Positions 33,632-45,669 of a stretch of DNA of 64,000 bases are shown here, one piece after another (position 1 is the stretch's first letter; the number at the start of each line of letters is the position of its first letter). The stretch is taken from contig NZ_AP022568.1 of the NCBI RefSeq assembly GCF_010727605.1, positions 1,240,001 through 1,304,000 of the forward strand, read 5' to 3'. This DNA is from Mycobacterium simiae. Its GTDB lineage: Bacteria; Actinomycetota; Actinomycetes; Mycobacteriales; Mycobacteriaceae. Both the position numbers and the translations under genes were made by a program. The notes under the pieces are model-generated. The model had not been told where the DNA came from. It saw nothing but the letters and a program-made list of their open reading frames with translations, and did no database searches.

Positions 33632-36600
33632 TTAGAGCAGTCCGAGTAGCTGTAAATCGGTGACGTATTTGACCAGGATCGGTGCCGAGACGTGCGGGAT
33701 GTCGTTATCGGATCCGATCTTGGCTTCTTGCACCGCGGCGCGGAACCTGGCGGTCGACGCCGACGTCGGGGGTGCCGGCGTCGCCGGCCGCAGATACCGC
33801 GGGCCGGCCGACTGCAGCAGCGCCAGCACGGTGTGTTGTCGTCGCCGCTGCGGGAGGCGACGCAGGCCGGCCTCGAACCGCTGCAACCACAGGTCGAAAT
33901 CGTCGATGCGCTCGATCGGGTAACCGGCCTCAATCAGCCAGTCGACATAGGTGTCGAGTCCGATGCCGTCGTCGTGCGGGTTCATCACGTGATAGGTCTG
34001 GAACCCGTCGACGGCTTGGGCGCCGAGGGTGGCGATCGCCTCGGCGACGAATTCGACGGGCAGCCCGTCGTAGTGCGCGCGTTGCCGGTTGCCGTTCGCG
34101 TCACGCTGATAGAAAGACCCGGGTGCGATGCCGGTGGCCACCACGCTCAGCACCATCCGGGTGACCAGGTCCGCGACGTTGAGCTGGCCGAGGTAACTGG
34201 TGTCGGCCAAAATCATGCTGCTGCGAAACACCACAACGGGCAGGGCGCACAGGTCGTGGGCCTCCCGCAGCAGCACCTCTCCGGCCCACTTACTGTTGGC
34301 GTAGCCGGTAACCGGGCCACCGTCGTTGACGCGCGTCGGGCTGACGACCCGGATGTCGGCATCCTCGGCGAATGCCGATGGGTCAACCTGATCGCCCACG
34401 TTCGCCGTCGACACGTACACGTAGGGCTTGAGCCTGGCGGTCAGCGCCAACCGGATCAGTTCGGCGGTCCCGCCGACATTGGGCCCGAACAGTTCCTCGT
34501 AAGGCAGCACGCCGTTGACCAGTGCCGCCGAATCGACGATCAGATCAACGGATTCCACCAGCTGCTGCCAGGTCTGCTCGTCGAGGCCCAGCCGCGCCTG
34601 GGCCTTGTCCCCCGCGATGACTCGCAGCCGACCGGCGGCCAGGTCACGAAAGTGTGCCAGTAGCCGCGGATCTCCGCTGTCGAAGATTTTTTCCAGGCGA
34701 CGCAGCGCGTCCGCGTCGCAGCTGTCCCGTACCAGACAGATCAGCGTCCCGTCGACCAACTCCAGCTGCTCGAGCAATTGCAGCACCAGATAACGACCGA
34801 GGAAGCCGGTCGCCCCAGTCAGCAGTACCGTGCGCAGCCGGGAACCCGGCATCGGCAGCGCGGCCGCCACCGAAAGTGTTTGCCGGTCAAGGAATTTGTC
34901 GAGTGTGAGATCGGCGGCGCGTAGCCGCTCGGGCTGGCCACCGTGCACGGACACGAAACGCGGATCGAGGGTGTGGCGATCCACCTGCCGACTCAAGGCA
35001 CCGACCGATGGCGCGTCGAACAGGGTGCGGACGGTGAGGCGGGTGTCGAGGGCGGTGTTGAGGGTGGCGATCAGACGCATCGCCGAGATGCTGTCGCCGC
35101 CAAGGTCGAAGAAGGAATCGTCGACGCCGACTCGGTCCAAGCCAAGGATCTGGGCGTACCCGTCGGCCACGATTTTCTCGACGGTGCTACTCGGGGCACG
35201 GTACTCGGTGCTGTGGTAAAGCGGTGCGGGCAAAGCGCGGATGTCGAGCTTGCCGTTCACGGTCAGCGGCAACGCGTCGAGAACCATCACCGCGGCCGGG
35301 ACCATGTAGGCAGCCAGCTGCCGCCCCAGTGCGGCGCGCGCATTGGCGACGTCCACCGCATTCGCCCGCGTTTCGGTGACGTAACCCACCAATCGCTTGT
35401 CGCCCGGGCGGTCTTCCCGGACGATCACGACCGCCTGTTCGACACCGCCCAAATCGCTTAGTGCCGACTGGATTTCACCCAGCTCGATGCGGTACCCGCG
35501 AATCTTGACCTGCTCGTCGGCGCGTCCCAGGTACTGCAGCTGACCATCGGCGCCCCAGCGCACGAGATCGCCGGTACGATACATGCGTTGCCCCGCCGAG
35601 CCGGCCCCACCGAACGGGCACGCCACGAACCGCGACGCCGTCAAGCCGGCGCGGCGCAGATACCCGGCGGCTAGTCCCCGCCCGGCCACGTACAACTCAC
35701 CCACCATGCCCGGCGGCACCGGCCGCAACCAGCCATCGAGGACGAACAGCGCCGCTCCCGGGATCGGAACCCCGATCGGCGGTGTGCCGGAGCCGGAAGC
35801 CAACGGTGCACTGACCGTCACGCACAGGGTGGTCTCGGTCGGCCCGTAGGCGTTGGTCATCAGTCGGCCCGGCGCCCACCGGTCCACCAGTTCGGCCGAG
35901 CACGCCTCGGCGGCCACCACCAGTGCCGCCGCCGGCAGCCCGTCGGGCATCAGCGCCGACAATGCCGACGGGGTTTGATGCAAGACGGTGACGCCTTCAT
36001 CAATCAGCAAAGACTGAAAGGCATCTGGCATTGCGGCCACCGACTCGGGCACGATCACCAGCCGGCTGCCGTGCAGCAGCGCACCCCAAATCTCTTCGAC
36101 CGAGGCGTCGAACGCATAGGAATACCACTGCGACCACACCTGACCCGGTCCCGACGGCAGACCCACATGCAACGACTCCAGCAGCTGCGTCACGTTGCGA
36201 TGGGTGGTCACCACCCCCTTCGGCACACCCGTGGTGCCCGACGTGTACACGATGTGGGCGACGTCATCAGCTCGCGGTGACGGTAACTCCATGCGCGGCT
36301 GGGCTTTTACCGCGGGATCATCGACATCGACGACCGGCAGCCGGTATCCGGCGAACCGGTCGGCAAGGTCGGCGGTAGTCACCGCCGCGATCGGCTCCGC
36401 GTCACCGAGCATGAACTCGATGCGCGAGCCAGGCACCGCCGGGTCGATCGGCAGATAGGCAGCACCCGCCTTCAGCACCGCCAGAATCGCCACGATCGCC
36501 TCGGCCGAACGAGCAAACAGCACCGCCACACACGCACCCGCACCCGCACCCAGCCCGACCAGGTGGTGCGCCAACCGGTTTGCCTGCTCGTCGAGCTCCG

Positions 36601-39600
36601 CATAGGTCAGCGACCGCTCCGCGCAGGTGATCGCCACGGCAGCGGGAGTACGGGCTACCTGCGCGGCGAACAACTCCGGGATCGACGCGCCCACAGCCGG
36701 GCGGCTTAGCACCGCGAGATTACCCAGGACGTCCAGCCTGGCACGCTCGTCGGCGTCGAGCATGTCCACCGCCGCCAGCCGTCCCGACGGGGCTTGCGCC
36801 ATGGCCTGCAATACTCGCTGCAGCCGATCAGTAAGGCGCACAACAGCTTCCGCATCGAACAGCTCGGCGTCGTATTCGACGCCCAGCCCCAACTGCGGTC
36901 CCGGGGTGGCTTGCAGGGTCAGCGGATAGTGGGTGGATTCGTGACTGGTGAACTCGGTGATGGCCAGTGCGCCCAGTCCCGCCGAGACCGCGGCGTCGAT
37001 CGGGTAATTCTCGTAGACAAACAGGGTGTCGAAAAGTTGGTCGTGGCCGGCGATGCGGTGAATCTCGCTCAGTGCCAGGTGTTGGTGGTCCAGGGTGTGC
37101 TGATGATTGTCGTGCAGCTGGTTGAGCAGGCCGGCCGTGGTGGTCAGCGCGCAGGCGCTGGCGCGCACCGGAACCGTATTGATCGCGAGGCCGACCAGCG
37201 ACTCCGCCCCCGCGACATCGGTGGGGCGCCCGGATACGGTGGCACCGAAAACGACGTCGTGCCGGCCCGTCAGACACATCAGTACCTGGGCCCAGCCGGC
37301 CTGCAGCACGGTGTTCAGCGTGGTGTGCTGTGCGCGGGCCAGTTGGGTCAGCGCCCGCGTGGTCGGCTCGGGTAACCGGAACGCCGTCAGACCGCGCCGC
37401 CCCAGTTCACCGGCCCGATGCGATCCGACCAGCGTGGGGGTATCGAAGCCGGCGAGCACATCCCGCCATGCGGCCCGGGCAGCGTCGAGGTCTCGATTGG
37501 CCAGCCAGGCAACGAATCTGCGATACGGCACCGCGGCGGGCAGCTGCTGACCATCGTAGGTCGCGAAGATCTCGCGCAGCAGGATGGGCAGCGACCAGCC
37601 ATCAAGCACGATGTGGTGGTTGGTGAGCACGAGGCGGTGGTGCCCGGCTGCGGTGCGCAGCAATGCCGCCCGAAAGAACGGTGGGTTGGCCAGGTCGCAC
37701 ACCGCGGTGCGTTCCTCGGCGCACACCCGTCGTACCCGATCGTCGGCGTCGGCGGCGCCATCGAGGTCGACCGATCGCCACGCCGGCGCCGGATCGACGG
37801 GGATGATCTGCACCGGCGGGTCGAACTGCGGACAGAACCGCGCCGCCAGGTTGGGATGGCGCACGACGACGGCGTGTACCGCCTCGCGGAGTCGAATTTC
37901 ATCGAGCGGGCCGGTAAGGCCGATGACCAGTTGGGGCGCATACGGGTCGACACCGCTGTGCTCGGCGATGGTGGCGTGGAACAGCAAGCCCTGCTGCAGC
38001 GGCGTCAACGGCAACACGTCGGCGATACGGTGGCGATTCGCGAGGTCGTCGATCTGGCGCTGGGTGAGGCGAGCGGGCAGCAGATCCGACGGAGTGAATC
38101 CGCCCCCACCGCCTCGCACATGGGTGCAGATCCCGGTCAGGGCGTCAAACCACAACTGGCCTAACCGGTTTACCTGGGTACGGTCCAGAACCGAAGGCGC
38201 CCAGGTCCAGTTGGCGTGCAGGCGCGGGCCGCCCTCGCCGTCCAGGGTACCGGCGTCGAGTATCACGGCGTGGCTCAGCGGCGTCGGCACCGAAGCCGTT
38301 GCGGCACTGACTGTTAACGTGTCCGGGCTGGGCTGCCATAGGTCGGCGGCCAGGTCTGCCGCGGCGGCCAGCCGCCCCAGGTAATTGAAGGCAACGGCCG
38401 GGTCCGGCCCGTCCAGGCCCGCGTCGGCGTCGAGGTACCGCAACAGGCCGTAGGTCAGTCCGTCAGGCAGCGCGCGCAACTGTTCCTTCGCGGCTTTCAG
38501 CGCCGACGCGAGGCCGGCGCCGCCCGCGGTGACCTCAGTCCAGTCCAGCTCGTCGAGGGTCAACGCCACCGGGTGCTTGGCGGTGAACCAGCCCACCGTG
38601 CGCGACAGGTCCACCTGGACGTCGGCCAGCTCGTGGCGCCCGTGGCCTTCCACGTCAATGGCGACCGGCGTGTCGCCGCCCAGGAACTCCGCGAGCGCCA
38701 AGCCGAACGCGATCAGCAGAATGTCTTGCACGCCGGCGTGAAACGCCGATGGTACGTCGCTGAGCAGCGTGCGGGTGGTCTCGATATCCATCGTCAGCGA
38801 CAATCGTCCGGCGTCGGCATAGGTGTCGGTGTGGGCATCGATGTCGGGTCCCAGCGCCGGCATTTCCGTCGCCGTGGCCGCGACTTTTCGCCACGCCTCA
38901 CCATGTTTCACGATGTCGGGACGCCGCGCGTGCTCAGCGAGCAACTTCGACCAGCGCACGAAGGAGGTGCCGTCCGGGGTCAGTGCCACCGGCTGTCCAC
39001 CTCGGCGCTGTGCCCAGGCAACGTTGAGGTCTTCCAACAGGATTCGCCACGAGACACCGTCGACGGCCAGATGGTGAATGATCAGCGCCAACTGACCGGT
39101 CGAGGTCGCCCACAGCGCGCTGACCATGACCCCCGCGCCGGGGTTCAGCCAGGACCGCGCCCGGGCGAGCGCGTCGTTGGACAGCTCCTCGACGATCTGC
39201 AGGTGATCTGCAGCGCGCACCGAGCCCGGGTCGGGGATGTGCAGCGACCATTGCCCGGCGCCGTCGTCCTCGACGCAGAGGCGCAACATGGGGTGCCGGT
39301 CCAACACGGCCTGCACGACGACGCCAACGTCGGTATCGGTAACGCCCGACGGGGCTTGGATGATCAGCGTCTGGTTGAACTCGTCGACCGGGCCGTCCAC
39401 ACCGTGCAGCCAGCGCATGATCGGCGTGGCGATCACCGGGCCGACGCCGTCGTCAGCTGGGCCGTCGTTTCCCGTGCTGATTGTGGCCACCCGCGCCAGG
39501 CCGGCCACGGTCTGTTCGACGAAGATGTCGCGGGGGCGGCACAGTACTCCGGCGGCCCGGGCCCGTGCCACGATCCGCATCGACAGGATGCTGTCGCCAC

Positions 39601-42547
39601 CCAGGTCGAAGAAGGAGTCGTCGACGCCGACAAGATCCAGGCCGAGTACTTCGGCGTAGACGGTGGCCAGGATTTTCTCGACGGGGGTGGACGGCGCGCG
39701 GTATTCGGTCTCCCGGTATTCGGGCGCCGGCAAGGCGCGGGTATTCAGTTTGCCGTTGACCGTCAGCGGCAGCGCGTCCAGGGTCACGATGGCGGCGGGG
39801 ACCATGTAGGCCGGCAGGCGCTTGGCCAACCGTGCGCGCGCGGCACCGATGTCGACGCCCCCGGCAGTCGACTCGGTAACATAGCCGATCAGCTTCTTAT
39901 CACCGGGGCGATCCTCACGGACGATGACCACGGCCTGATCTACGCCGTCCAATCCTGCTAGCGCGGAACGGATTTCACCGATTTCGATGCGGTACCCGCG
40001 GATCTTGACCTGTTCGTCGGCACGGCCGATGTAACGCAGCGCTCCGTCGGGACCCCACAACACCAGGTCGCCGGTGCGGTACATGCGCTGTCCCGGCGAT
40101 CCCGCATCGCCGAACGGGCAGGCCACGAACCGCGACGCCGTCAGCCCCGCGCGGCGCAGGTACCCGAGTCCCACCCCGAGCCCGGCCACGTACAGCTCGC
40201 CGACCACGCCCGGCGGCACCGGCCGCAACCGCGCATCCAGTACGAACAGCGCCGCTCCCGGGATCGGAACCCCGATCGGCGGTGTGCCGGAGCCGGAAGC
40301 CAACGGTGCACTGACCGTCACGCACAGGGTGGTCTCGGTCGGCCCGTAGGCGTTGGTCATCAGTCGGCCCGGCGCCCACCGGTCCACCAGTTCGGCCGAG
40401 CACGCCTCGGCGGCCACCACCAGTGCCGCCGCCGGCAGCCCGTCGGGCATCAGCGCCGACAATGCCGACGGGGTTTGATGCAAGACGGTGACGCCTTCAT
40501 CAATCAGCAAAGACTGAAAGGCATCTGGCATTGCGGCCACCGACTCGGGCACGATCACCAGCCGGCTGCCGTGCAGCAGCGCACCCCAAATCTCTTCGAC
40601 CGAGGCGTCGAACGCATAGGAATACCACTGCGACCACACCTGACCCGGTCCCGACGGCAGACCCACATGCAACGACTCCAGCAGCTGCGTCACGTTGCGA
40701 TGGGTGGTCACCACCCCCTTCGGCACACCCGTGGTGCCCGACGTGTACACGATGTGGGCGACGTCATCAGCTCGCGGTGACGGTAACTCCATGCGCGGCT
40801 GGGCTTTTACCGCGGGATCATCGACATCGACGACCGGCAGCCGGTATCCGGCGAACCGGTCGGCAAGGTCGGCGGTAGTCACCGCCGCGATCGGCTCCGC
40901 GTCACCGAGCATGAACTCGATGCGCGAATCAGGCACCGCCGGGTCGATCGGCAGATAGGCAGCACCCGCCTTCAGCACCGCCAGAATCGCCACGATCGCC
41001 TCGGCCGAACGAGCAAACAGCACCGCCACACACGCACCCGCACCCGCACCCAGCCCGACCAGGTGGTGCGCCAACCGGTTTGCCTGCTCGTCGAGCTCCG
41101 CATAGGTCAGCGACCGCTCCGCGCAGGTGATCGCCACGGCAGCGGGAGTACGGGCTACCTGCGCGGCGAACAACTCCGGGATCGACGCGCCCGCCAGCGG
41201 TTTCGCCAGTACCGCGAGATTACCCAGAATATCCAACTGGGCTCGCTCGGTGTCGTCGAGCAACGGCACCGTGCCCACCACCACCGACGAGTCCGCCACC
41301 AACAGACGTTCGAACAGCGCCCCCAAACGCCGTGTGTGTCCGGCGATCTCGTCGGCGGCGTACCGGTCCGGATTCCAGGAGAAGTGCACGCGCGGGGATC
41401 CGTCGCCCAACTGCGGATAGATGTTGACCGCGATGTCTTGGATGGGAAAGTTGCTCAGGACGTGACAGGCAGATTGCGACGGACCGAAATGTAAGGGCGC
41501 CGCGAAGTCGAGCACGTTGACCACCGGACCGAACTCGAGGTTCATGTCGGGGTGGCCTCCGTCGCCGATGATTTCCGGGAATCCCCGGAACTGCTGATGG
41601 CGCAGTGCGCCGACGATCGCCTTGCCGACCCGATCGGTCAGCGCGCCGATGGAGTCTTGCTCGAAGACGTCGATGATCAGCGGCACCATGTTGGACACCA
41701 TGCCCGCGCACTTCTTCAGCGCCGCTGTGGTGCGGGCCGATACCGGAAGCGACAGCGAGATAGTCTGCTGGCCGGTCGTTTTCGAGAGAAATACAGCCAT
41801 TGTCGCGATGACCCGTGCGACGTCGAATTGCCCGCGGCCGTCGTGGGTGGGTGGGCAGGCGAGTTCGCGAACCAGGGGGTGGCGCGGGGCCACCGGTCGT
41901 TGCCTGCCCGACAGATCGGTGCTGCCGGGAGACCCGCGCACGATGGTTTTCCAGTACTCAGCGTCGGTGTCGCTGCGCGACGACTGTCGATATTTCGCGT
42001 CGGCGGCACGGATCGCGTCGAACTCCGAGAAATCGACAACACCTGCGGCACTGCGCCCCTCGGAGTAGGCGTCCGCGACGTGCCGCAGGAAGTTGTAGGC
42101 GCCGTAACCGTCCAACACGATGTGGTGGGCCCGCACGTAGAAGTAGCACAACTCGTCGGTGACCCGCAGCAGCACGAAGTGGGTGAGCCGGTCGTGGAAT
42201 AGATCGACCCGCTGACGGTAGTCGTTGTGCATCCACGCCAGGGCCGCGACGGCCGGGTCGGGCTCGGCACGCAGATCGACACAGTGCAAACCGCGCGGGA
42301 CCGAGTGGTCGAGCATGAACACCGGTTCGCCCCGGTCGGAGGCGAGCCGCGCGCACGGTGTGCCAAACCGCGTCGCGGCCGATTCGCATGCGGCCATGAG
42401 TCGTTCGGCGTCGACACCATGATCAATCTCGACATAGCCGGCGAAGTTGTACGGGACGTCGGGCTGCAGTTCTTGTGCAACCCACATCGATCGTTGCGCG
42501 GGAGTCAACGGTCCCAACGTTTCCGGCTGCGTACCGTAGTCGAGCAT
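33632..42547 (-). CDS. Two-module NRPS with epimerase and terminal reductase (C-A-T-E-C-A-T-R)
   Basis: A 2,971-residue synthetase. Approximate domains: C1 10-430 (HHIVLDGYG); A1 455-935 ([24 protein letters not shown]); T1 ~982 (DLGGDS); E 1040-1495 ([33 protein letters not shown]); C2 1505-1920 (HHIVLDGWS); A2 1950-2430; T2 ~2484 (DLGGDS); R 2580-2971 ([16 protein letters not shown]). By eye both A domains have specificity residues D-A-E-S-V-A-A-L-C-K; the Glu suggests a basic side chain such as lysine or (hydroxy)ornithine. The product should be an N-acylated or formylated D-X-L-X dipeptide released by reduction to an aldehyde or alcohol. It resembles mycobacterial Nrp-type enzymes but with an added E domain. 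It follows an IdeR-linked formyltransferase gene by 68 bp. Confidence 0.93.
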   Translation of the reverse strand: MLDYGTQPETLGPLTPAQRSMWVAQELQPDVPYNFAGYVEIDHGVDAERLMAACESAATRFGTPCARLASDRGEPVFMLDHSVPRGLHCVDLRAEPDPAVAALAWMHNDYRQRVDLFHDRLTHFVLLRVTDELCYFYVRAHHIVLDGYGAYNFLRHVADAYSEGRSAAGVVDFSEFDAIRAADAKYRQSSRSDTDAEYWKTIVRGSPGSTDLSGRQRPVAPRHPLVRELACPPTHDGRGQFDVARVIATMAVFLSKTTGQQTISLSLPVSARTTAALKKCAGMVSNMVPLIIDVFEQDSIGALTDRVGKAIVGALRHQQFRGFPEIIGDGGHPDMNLEFGPVVNVLDFAAPLHFGPSQSACHVLSNFPIQDIAVNIYPQLGDGSPRVHFSWNPDRYAADEIAGHTRRLGALFERLLVADSSVVVGTVPLLDDTERAQLDILGNLAVLAKPLAGASIPELFAAQVARTPAAVAITCAERSLTYAELDEQANRLAHHLVGLGAGAGACVAVLFARSAEAIVAILAVLKAGAAYLPIDPAVPDSRIEFMLGDAEPIAAVTTADLADRFAGYRLPVVDVDDPAVKAQPRMELPSPRADDVAHIVYTSGTTGVPKGVVTTHRNVTQLLESLHVGLPSGPGQVWSQWYSYAFDASVEEIWGALLHGSRLVIVPESVAAMPDAFQSLLIDEGVTVLHQTPSALSALMPDGLPAAALVVAAEACSAELVDRWAPGRLMTNAYGPTETTLCVTVSAPLASGSGTPPIGVPIPGAALFVLDARLRPVPPGVVGELYVAGLGVGLGYLRRAGLTASRFVACPFGDAGSPGQRMYRTGDLVLWGPDGALRYIGRADEQVKIRGYRIEIGEIRSALAGLDGVDQAVVIVREDRPGDKKLIGYVTESTAGGVDIGAARARLAKRLPAYMVPAAIVTLDALPLTVNGKLNTRALPAPEYRETEYRAPSTPVEKILATVYAEVLGLDLVGVDDSFFDLGGDSILSMRIVARARAAGVLCRPRDIFVEQTVAGLARVATISTGNDGPADDGVGPVIATPIMRWLHGVDGPVDEFNQTLIIQAPSGVTDTDVGVVVQAVLDRHPMLRLCVEDDGAGQWSLHIPDPGSVRAADHLQIVEELSNDALARARSWLNPGAGVMVSALWATSTGQLALIIHHLAVDGVSWRILLEDLNVAWAQRRGGQPVALTPDGTSFVRWSKLLAEHARRPDIVKHGEAWRKVAATATEMPALGPDIDAHTDTYADAGRLSLTMDIETTRTLLSDVPSAFHAGVQDILLIAFGLALAEFLGGDTPVAIDVEGHGRHELADVQVDLSRTVGWFTAKHPVALTLDELDWTEVTAGGAGLASALKAAKEQLRALPDGLTYGLLRYLDADAGLDGPDPAVAFNYLGRLAAAADLAADLWQPSPDTLTVSAATASVPTPLSHAVILDAGTLDGEGGPRLHANWTWAPSVLDRTQVNRLGQLWFDALTGICTHVRGGGGGFTPSDLLPARLTQRQIDDLANRHRIADVLPLTPLQQGLLFHATIAEHSGVDPYAPQLVIGLTGPLDEIRLREAVHAVVVRHPNLAARFCPQFDPPVQIIPVDPAPAWRSVDLDGAADADDRVRRVCAEERTAVCDLANPPFFRAALLRTAAGHHRLVLTNHHIVLDGWSLPILLREIFATYDGQQLPAAVPYRRFVAWLANRDLDAARAAWRDVLAGFDTPTLVGSHRAGELGRRGLTAFRLPEPTTRALTQLARAQHTTLNTVLQAGWAQVLMCLTGRHDVVFGATVSGRPTDVAGAESLVGLAINTVPVRASACALTTTAGLLNQLHDNHQHTLDHQHLALSEIHRIAGHDQLFDTLFVYENYPIDAAVSAGLGALAITEFTSHESTHYPLTLQATPGPQLGLGVEYDAELFDAEAVVRLTDRLQRVLQAMAQAPSGRLAAVDMLDADERARLDVLGNLAVLSRPAVGASIPELFAAQVARTPAAVAITCAERSLTYAELDEQANRLAHHLVGLGAGAGACVAVLFARSAEAIVAILAVLKAGAAYLPIDPAVPGSRIEFMLGDAEPIAAVTTADLADRFAGYRLPVVDVDDPAVKAQPRMELPSPRADDVAHIVYTSGTTGVPKGVVTTHRNVTQLLESLHVGLPSGPGQVWSQWYSYAFDASVEEIWGALLHGSRLVIVPESVAAMPDAFQSLLIDEGVTVLHQTPSALSALMPDGLPAAALVVAAEACSAELVDRWAPGRLMTNAYGPTETTLCVTVSAPLASGSGTPPIGVPIPGAALFVLDGWLRPVPPGMVGELYVAGRGLAAGYLRRAGLTASRFVACPFGGAGSAGQRMYRTGDLVRWGADGQLQYLGRADEQVKIRGYRIELGEIQSALSDLGGVEQAVVIVREDRPGDKRLVGYVTETRANAVDVANARAALGRQLAAYMVPAAVMVLDALPLTVNGKLDIRALPAPLYHSTEYRAPSSTVEKIVADGYAQILGLDRVGVDDSFFDLGGDSISAMRLIATLNTALDTRLTVRTLFDAPSVGALSRQVDRHTLDPRFVSVHGGQPERLRAADLTLDKFLDRQTLSVAAALPMPGSRLRTVLLTGATGFLGRYLVLQLLEQLELVDGTLICLVRDSCDADALRRLEKIFDSGDPRLLAHFRDLAAGRLRVIAGDKAQARLGLDEQTWQQLVESVDLIVDSAALVNGVLPYEELFGPNVGGTAELIRLALTARLKPYVYVSTANVGDQVDPSAFAEDADIRVVSPTRVNDGGPVTGYANSKWAGEVLLREAHDLCALPVVVFRSSMILADTSYLGQLNVADLVTRMVLSVVATGIAPGSFYQRDANGNRQRAHYDGLPVEFVAEAIATLGAQAVDGFQTYHVMNPHDDGIGLDTYVDWLIEAGYPIERIDDFDLWLQRFEAGLRRLPQRRRQHTVLALLQSAGPRYLRPATPAPPTSASTARFRAAVQEAKIGSDNDIPHVSAPILVKYVTDLQLLGLL
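35742..36692. repeat. Copy 2 of 951-bp direct repeat (A2 domain)
   Basis: Identical to 40242-41192 except two adjacent bases at 36428-36429; the offset is exactly 4,500 bp. It covers the A-domain core, including all specificity-pocket residues but the last Lys. Flanks diverge at once on both sides, which fits recent gene conversion. Confidence 0.95.
40242..41192. repeat. Copy 1 of 951-bp direct repeat (A1 domain)
   Basis: Partner of 35742-36692, 949 of 951 bases identical. Recombination between the copies would delete exactly 4,500 bp in frame and leave a one-module C-A-T-R enzyme. Confidence 0.95.
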
Positions 42548-42615
42548 TTAGAACGAGCTTCCTGTTCGCAGCGGCGTTTGTCCGGTCCCGCAAGCGTTTT
42601 CGGTCGGCGATCGCA

Positions 42616-43554
42616 CTATGCGTTACTGTCCAGGTAGCCCCCGCGGCGAAAGTACTTCTCCCCGCTACACTCGACACCTTCCGAGGAACGGATGCGCGTG
42701 ATCACCAAACCGCGATTGTGGCCCCGGTGTGGCGCAGCTCCACACACCACAACGCCGCCCTCCTCCTGCACCATCACCCGACCCGGCGTGCCGCCGTACC
42801 GGGCGTCGGAAACGCGGGCCTCCAGCACCTCGATCCGCTCGCCCCGATAAAAGCTGAACGCGCGGGGGTAAGGGTCGGATAAGGCGCGCACGAACCGCTC
42901 GAGGTCGTCGGCCGGCCAGCTCCAGTCGATCAGACTGTCGCGTTGCGAACGCTTGTGGAAATACGTCCGCTCCGCCTTGTTCTGCGGCCGAAAGGCGGCG
43001 CTGCCGGACTCCAGCGCCCGTAGCGCTTCGTCCAGCGCACCCGGGATGAGATCCGTACCCCGGAGCACCAACTCGGTGCCGGTGTCGGTGGGCCCGATAG
43101 GCAATGCTCGCTGCACCAGGATGTCCCCGGTGTCCAGGCCGTCGTCCATGCGATGCACCGTCAGCCCGAACTCGGACTCGCCACTGATCAACGCCCACAG
43201 CACCGGCGAGAAGCCGGTGAATTTGGGCAGCAGCGAATCGTGCAGATTCAGGGTGCAGTACCGCGGCAGGTCGTAGAGCTCGGGCGGCATCCGGTGATAC
43301 CAGCTGTTGACGACGATGACGTCGGGCCTGCAGCCGGCGACCAGGTCAATCGTCTCGGGGTCGGCGTGCTCGGCGACATGTACCGGGATGCCGTGTTGAC
43401 GAGCGAGTTCGTCGACGGGCGCCGACCAGATCGCCTTGTAAGACTCGCCGCTGGCGGGGTGCGTCACGGCGAGCGCGATTTGATGCTCGAGGTCGATCAA
43501 CGCTTGCAGAGTCTTGTAGCCCCACACCTGGAACCCAAAAAACACAATGCGCAT
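42616..43554 (-). CDS. Formyltransferase (FxbA/methionyl-tRNA formyltransferase-like)
   Basis: A 312-residue 10-formyltetrahydrofolate-dependent formyltransferase. It has MRIVFFGFQVWGYKTLQAL, the catalytic Asn/His in TLNLHDSLLPKFTGFSP and the catalytic Asp region VHRMDDGLDTGDIL. The C-terminal OB-like domain (FYRGERIEVLEARV) is present. It resembles FxbA, the exochelin formyltransferase of M. smegmatis, more by context than by any single motif. It precedes the NRPS on the same strand and has an IdeR-like box in front, so it probably formylates an amine or hydroxylamine of the NRPS substrate or product. Start 43554 (ATGCGCATT) places the Rossmann strand at the N-terminus. Confidence 0.87.
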   Translation of the reverse strand: MRIVFFGFQVWGYKTLQALIDLEHQIALAVTHPASGESYKAIWSAPVDELARQHGIPVHVAEHADPETIDLVAGCRPDVIVVNSWYHRMPPELYDLPRYCTLNLHDSLLPKFTGFSPVLWALISGESEFGLTVHRMDDGLDTGDILVQRALPIGPTDTGTELVLRGTDLIPGALDEALRALESGSAAFRPQNKAERTYFHKRSQRDSLIDWSWPADDLERFVRALSDPYPRAFSFYRGERIEVLEARVSDARYGGTPGRVMVQEEGGVVVCGAAPHRGHNRGLVITRIRSSEGVECSGEKYFRRGGYLDSNA

Positions 43555-43623
43555 TACGCAGAACCCGCTAACTGTTGGCCGGCTCGACGCACCCCACTGT
43601 GCGCCGCCCACAGAAGCCGAAGC

Positions 43624-43642
43624 TTACCTTAGGCTGGCCTAA
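43624..43642 (-). promoter_or_regulatory. IdeR-like iron box
   Basis: The 19 bases TTACCTTAGGCTGGCCTAA match the IdeR consensus (TTAGGTTAGGCTAACCTAA) at 15 positions and contain the palindromic core TTAGGC..GCCTAA. The box is 70 bp upstream of the formyltransferase ATG and downstream of the exporter stop, so it should repress formyltransferase and NRPS when iron is sufficient. Confidence 0.7.
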
Positions 43643-43667
43643 GTTCGCGCGCCGGGCAAAGGCGGCG

Positions 43668-45155
43668 TCAATTCCTCTGCTCGGGCGGGTCTAGGACCGG
43701 CCGTCGCGGCAGGAAGGCTGCCGGGATCATTGTGCACACGGCCATGGCGGTGGCGACCGCAAACACCGTCGCATAGGCGTGCGCGAGCACGGGCGGCGCG
43801 GCCAGGTCGCCGTGCCCAGTCAGCTGCTTGGTCAACAACGTCGCCAGCAACGCTGCGCCGATGGCCCCACCCAACTGATCGTTGATGCCCAGCAGCGTCG
43901 TGCCCCGGGCGACCTGATGCGCCGCCAACGACTGCATGCACCCCGCGGACAGGGGTGTCGCGGCGCAACCGATGCCCAAGCCCGCGATCAGCAGCCCGAC
44001 CAACAGCGTGGGTGTGTAGTGCGCGTGCCGGGCAACGCCGAGGGTGAAGACCCCCAGGCCGACCGCCATCAGCGGAAATCCGACCAGCACCATCCGGCCC
44101 GGCCCGAATTTATCCATGACCGCTCCGGCAATGGGCGTGGTCACCACGACGCCGACGCCCATCGCGATCAGGTGCAGTCCCGACTCCATGGGCGTCTGGT
44201 GCAACCCCGCCTGGAAATAGCTGGGCACCAGTAGCAAGACGCCGACATAGGTGGCGGCGAACAGTAACAGGGTCAGGTTGGACAAGGTGACCACCCGGTT
44301 CCGCAGCAGCCGCAGATCCACCAGGGGGTGGTCGCCGCGACGCCACGCATGCACGATGAAGGCGGTGATCAGGGCCAGACCGAGGGTCAGTGGCAGCACA
44401 ACGTGGGCATTGGCGACCCCGTGATGCTCTGGAATGGCGGACACTCCGGCCAGCAGGACGGCGAAGCCGGGCGAGAGCAGGAGCAAGCCGAGGACATCGA
44501 GGGCCTCCGACGGCGCCGGGCGGTCTCTGGGAAACATGGCCGCCGCGAGCACCAACGTGATCAGCCCGATCGGCAGGTTGATCAAGAAGATCCACTGCCA
44601 TCCGTAGCTGCCGATCAACCAGCCACCCAGGATCGGCCCCCCGACGGGGCCCAGCAGGAAGGGAATGGCGCCCACCGCAACCAAACGGCCAAGCCGCTTG
44701 GGGCCGGCCTCTTTGGTCGCGATCACGAAGCTCAGAGGCGACAAGATGCCGGCACCAACGCCCTGCAACGCCCGAAATACGATCAGCGACAAGATGTTTG
44801 GTGCGATCGCGCACAACAGCGAGGCCGCGGTGAACAGGGCGACCGCGCCGATGAACAGGCGTTTGGTGCCGAACCGGTCTGCGGCCCACCCGGTTACCGG
44901 GACGACGGCCGCGAACGCGAGCAGGTAGCCCGCAATCGTCCACGAGACGACGGCCGGGGTGGAATTGAATTCCGCTGCGAAGGCGCGCTGCGCGACGGCG
45001 ACCGCCGTGGAGTCCAAAAACCCCATCAGCGCGGCCAGGCCGCACACCGCGCCGATGCGCAGCAGCCTGGCATCAAGCTTGTCGGGGAGCTTTTCCGGGT
45101 AGTCGGCCTCGGCGACGGGCGGCGCCCCGACGGTAGTGGGCGGCGTTTCGTTCAT
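43668..45155 (-). CDS. DHA2-type (14-TM) MFS drug/metabolite exporter
   Basis: A 495-residue EmrB/QacA-type transporter with about 14 membrane segments. The family marks are LDSTAVAVAQRAF in TM1, WTIAGYLLAFAAVVPVTGWAAD (motif in two parts), RALQGVGAGILSPLSF and the antiporter motif C-like GPVGGPILGGWL. It uses proton-motive force to export drugs or natural products. It lies just upstream of the IdeR-like box on the same strand, making it a candidate exporter of the NRPS product, although it is not itself behind the box. Confidence 0.88.
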   Translation of the reverse strand: MNETPPTTVGAPPVAEADYPEKLPDKLDARLLRIGAVCGLAALMGFLDSTAVAVAQRAFAAEFNSTPAVVSWTIAGYLLAFAAVVPVTGWAADRFGTKRLFIGAVALFTAASLLCAIAPNILSLIVFRALQGVGAGILSPLSFVIATKEAGPKRLGRLVAVGAIPFLLGPVGGPILGGWLIGSYGWQWIFLINLPIGLITLVLAAAMFPRDRPAPSEALDVLGLLLLSPGFAVLLAGVSAIPEHHGVANAHVVLPLTLGLALITAFIVHAWRRGDHPLVDLRLLRNRVVTLSNLTLLLFAATYVGVLLLVPSYFQAGLHQTPMESGLHLIAMGVGVVVTTPIAGAVMDKFGPGRMVLVGFPLMAVGLGVFTLGVARHAHYTPTLLVGLLIAGLGIGCAATPLSAGCMQSLAAHQVARGTTLLGINDQLGGAIGAALLATLLTKQLTGHGDLAAPPVLAHAYATVFAVATAMAVCTMIPAAFLPRRPVLDPPEQRN

Positions 45156-45271
45156 GGCGTTGCGAGCTTATCGGCTAATGTCCGGAGCCGAAGACGCTCA
45201 CCTCGTCACCGCCGAACGATAGCGTGAATCGGCGGGCCTCAGACCGCCTTCCCGACCCACTCGTCGGCAGG

Positions 45272-45550
45272 CTAAGTGCCCGACTCCGAAGACTTTTCAG
45301 ACTCCCCGGAGTCATTCGACTCCTCGGACTCGTCGGGCTCCTCCGACTCGTCGGGCTCCGCGGACTCGCGCGATCCCCCGGACTCTTCGAGCTTGTCAGC
45401 GAATTTCGTCAGCAACCCGGCCAGTCCGCGGGCCTCATCGACGGCCAACAAGTCGTCGAACAACTGCTCGTCGCTGTCCGAAATGCGCTCCAGGTAGATC
45501 GCATTGTCTTTGATACTGACGTCCCACCGGCCGCCCTCGTGACGAACCAT
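45272..45550 (-). CDS. Conserved hypothetical with Ser/Glu-rich acidic tail
   Basis: A 92-residue protein. The first ~58 residues look folded (RWDVSIKDNAIYLERI, LLTKFADKLEES), followed by a low-complexity tail of repeated Glu-Ser-Asp units (DESEEPDESEE type) encoded by tandem six-base-like repeats on the plus strand (GACTCCTCGGACTCG). A GGAAGG precedes the ATG. The function is unknown. It is convergent with nothing nearby and divergent from the GPx gene. Confidence 0.65.
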   Translation of the reverse strand: MVRHEGGRWDVSIKDNAIYLERISDSDEQLFDDLLAVDEARGLAGLLTKFADKLEESGGSRESAEPDESEEPDESEESNDSGESEKSSESGT

Positions 45551-45669
45551 TCCGATCCCGCCTTCCGCCTCGCCATGTGTTTCGAGTTGACGCCCCGCGC
45601 GCTACCGGTTGGTTTACCCACTTTGGCCGGCCTGGCCGCGCCGATTGGGTGTGCGTTAGCGTCGTCGGC

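Noticed and set aside
35742..41192. Direct repeats as insertion sequences
   Set aside because: They lie inside NRPS A domains, have no terminal inverted repeats and encode no transposase.
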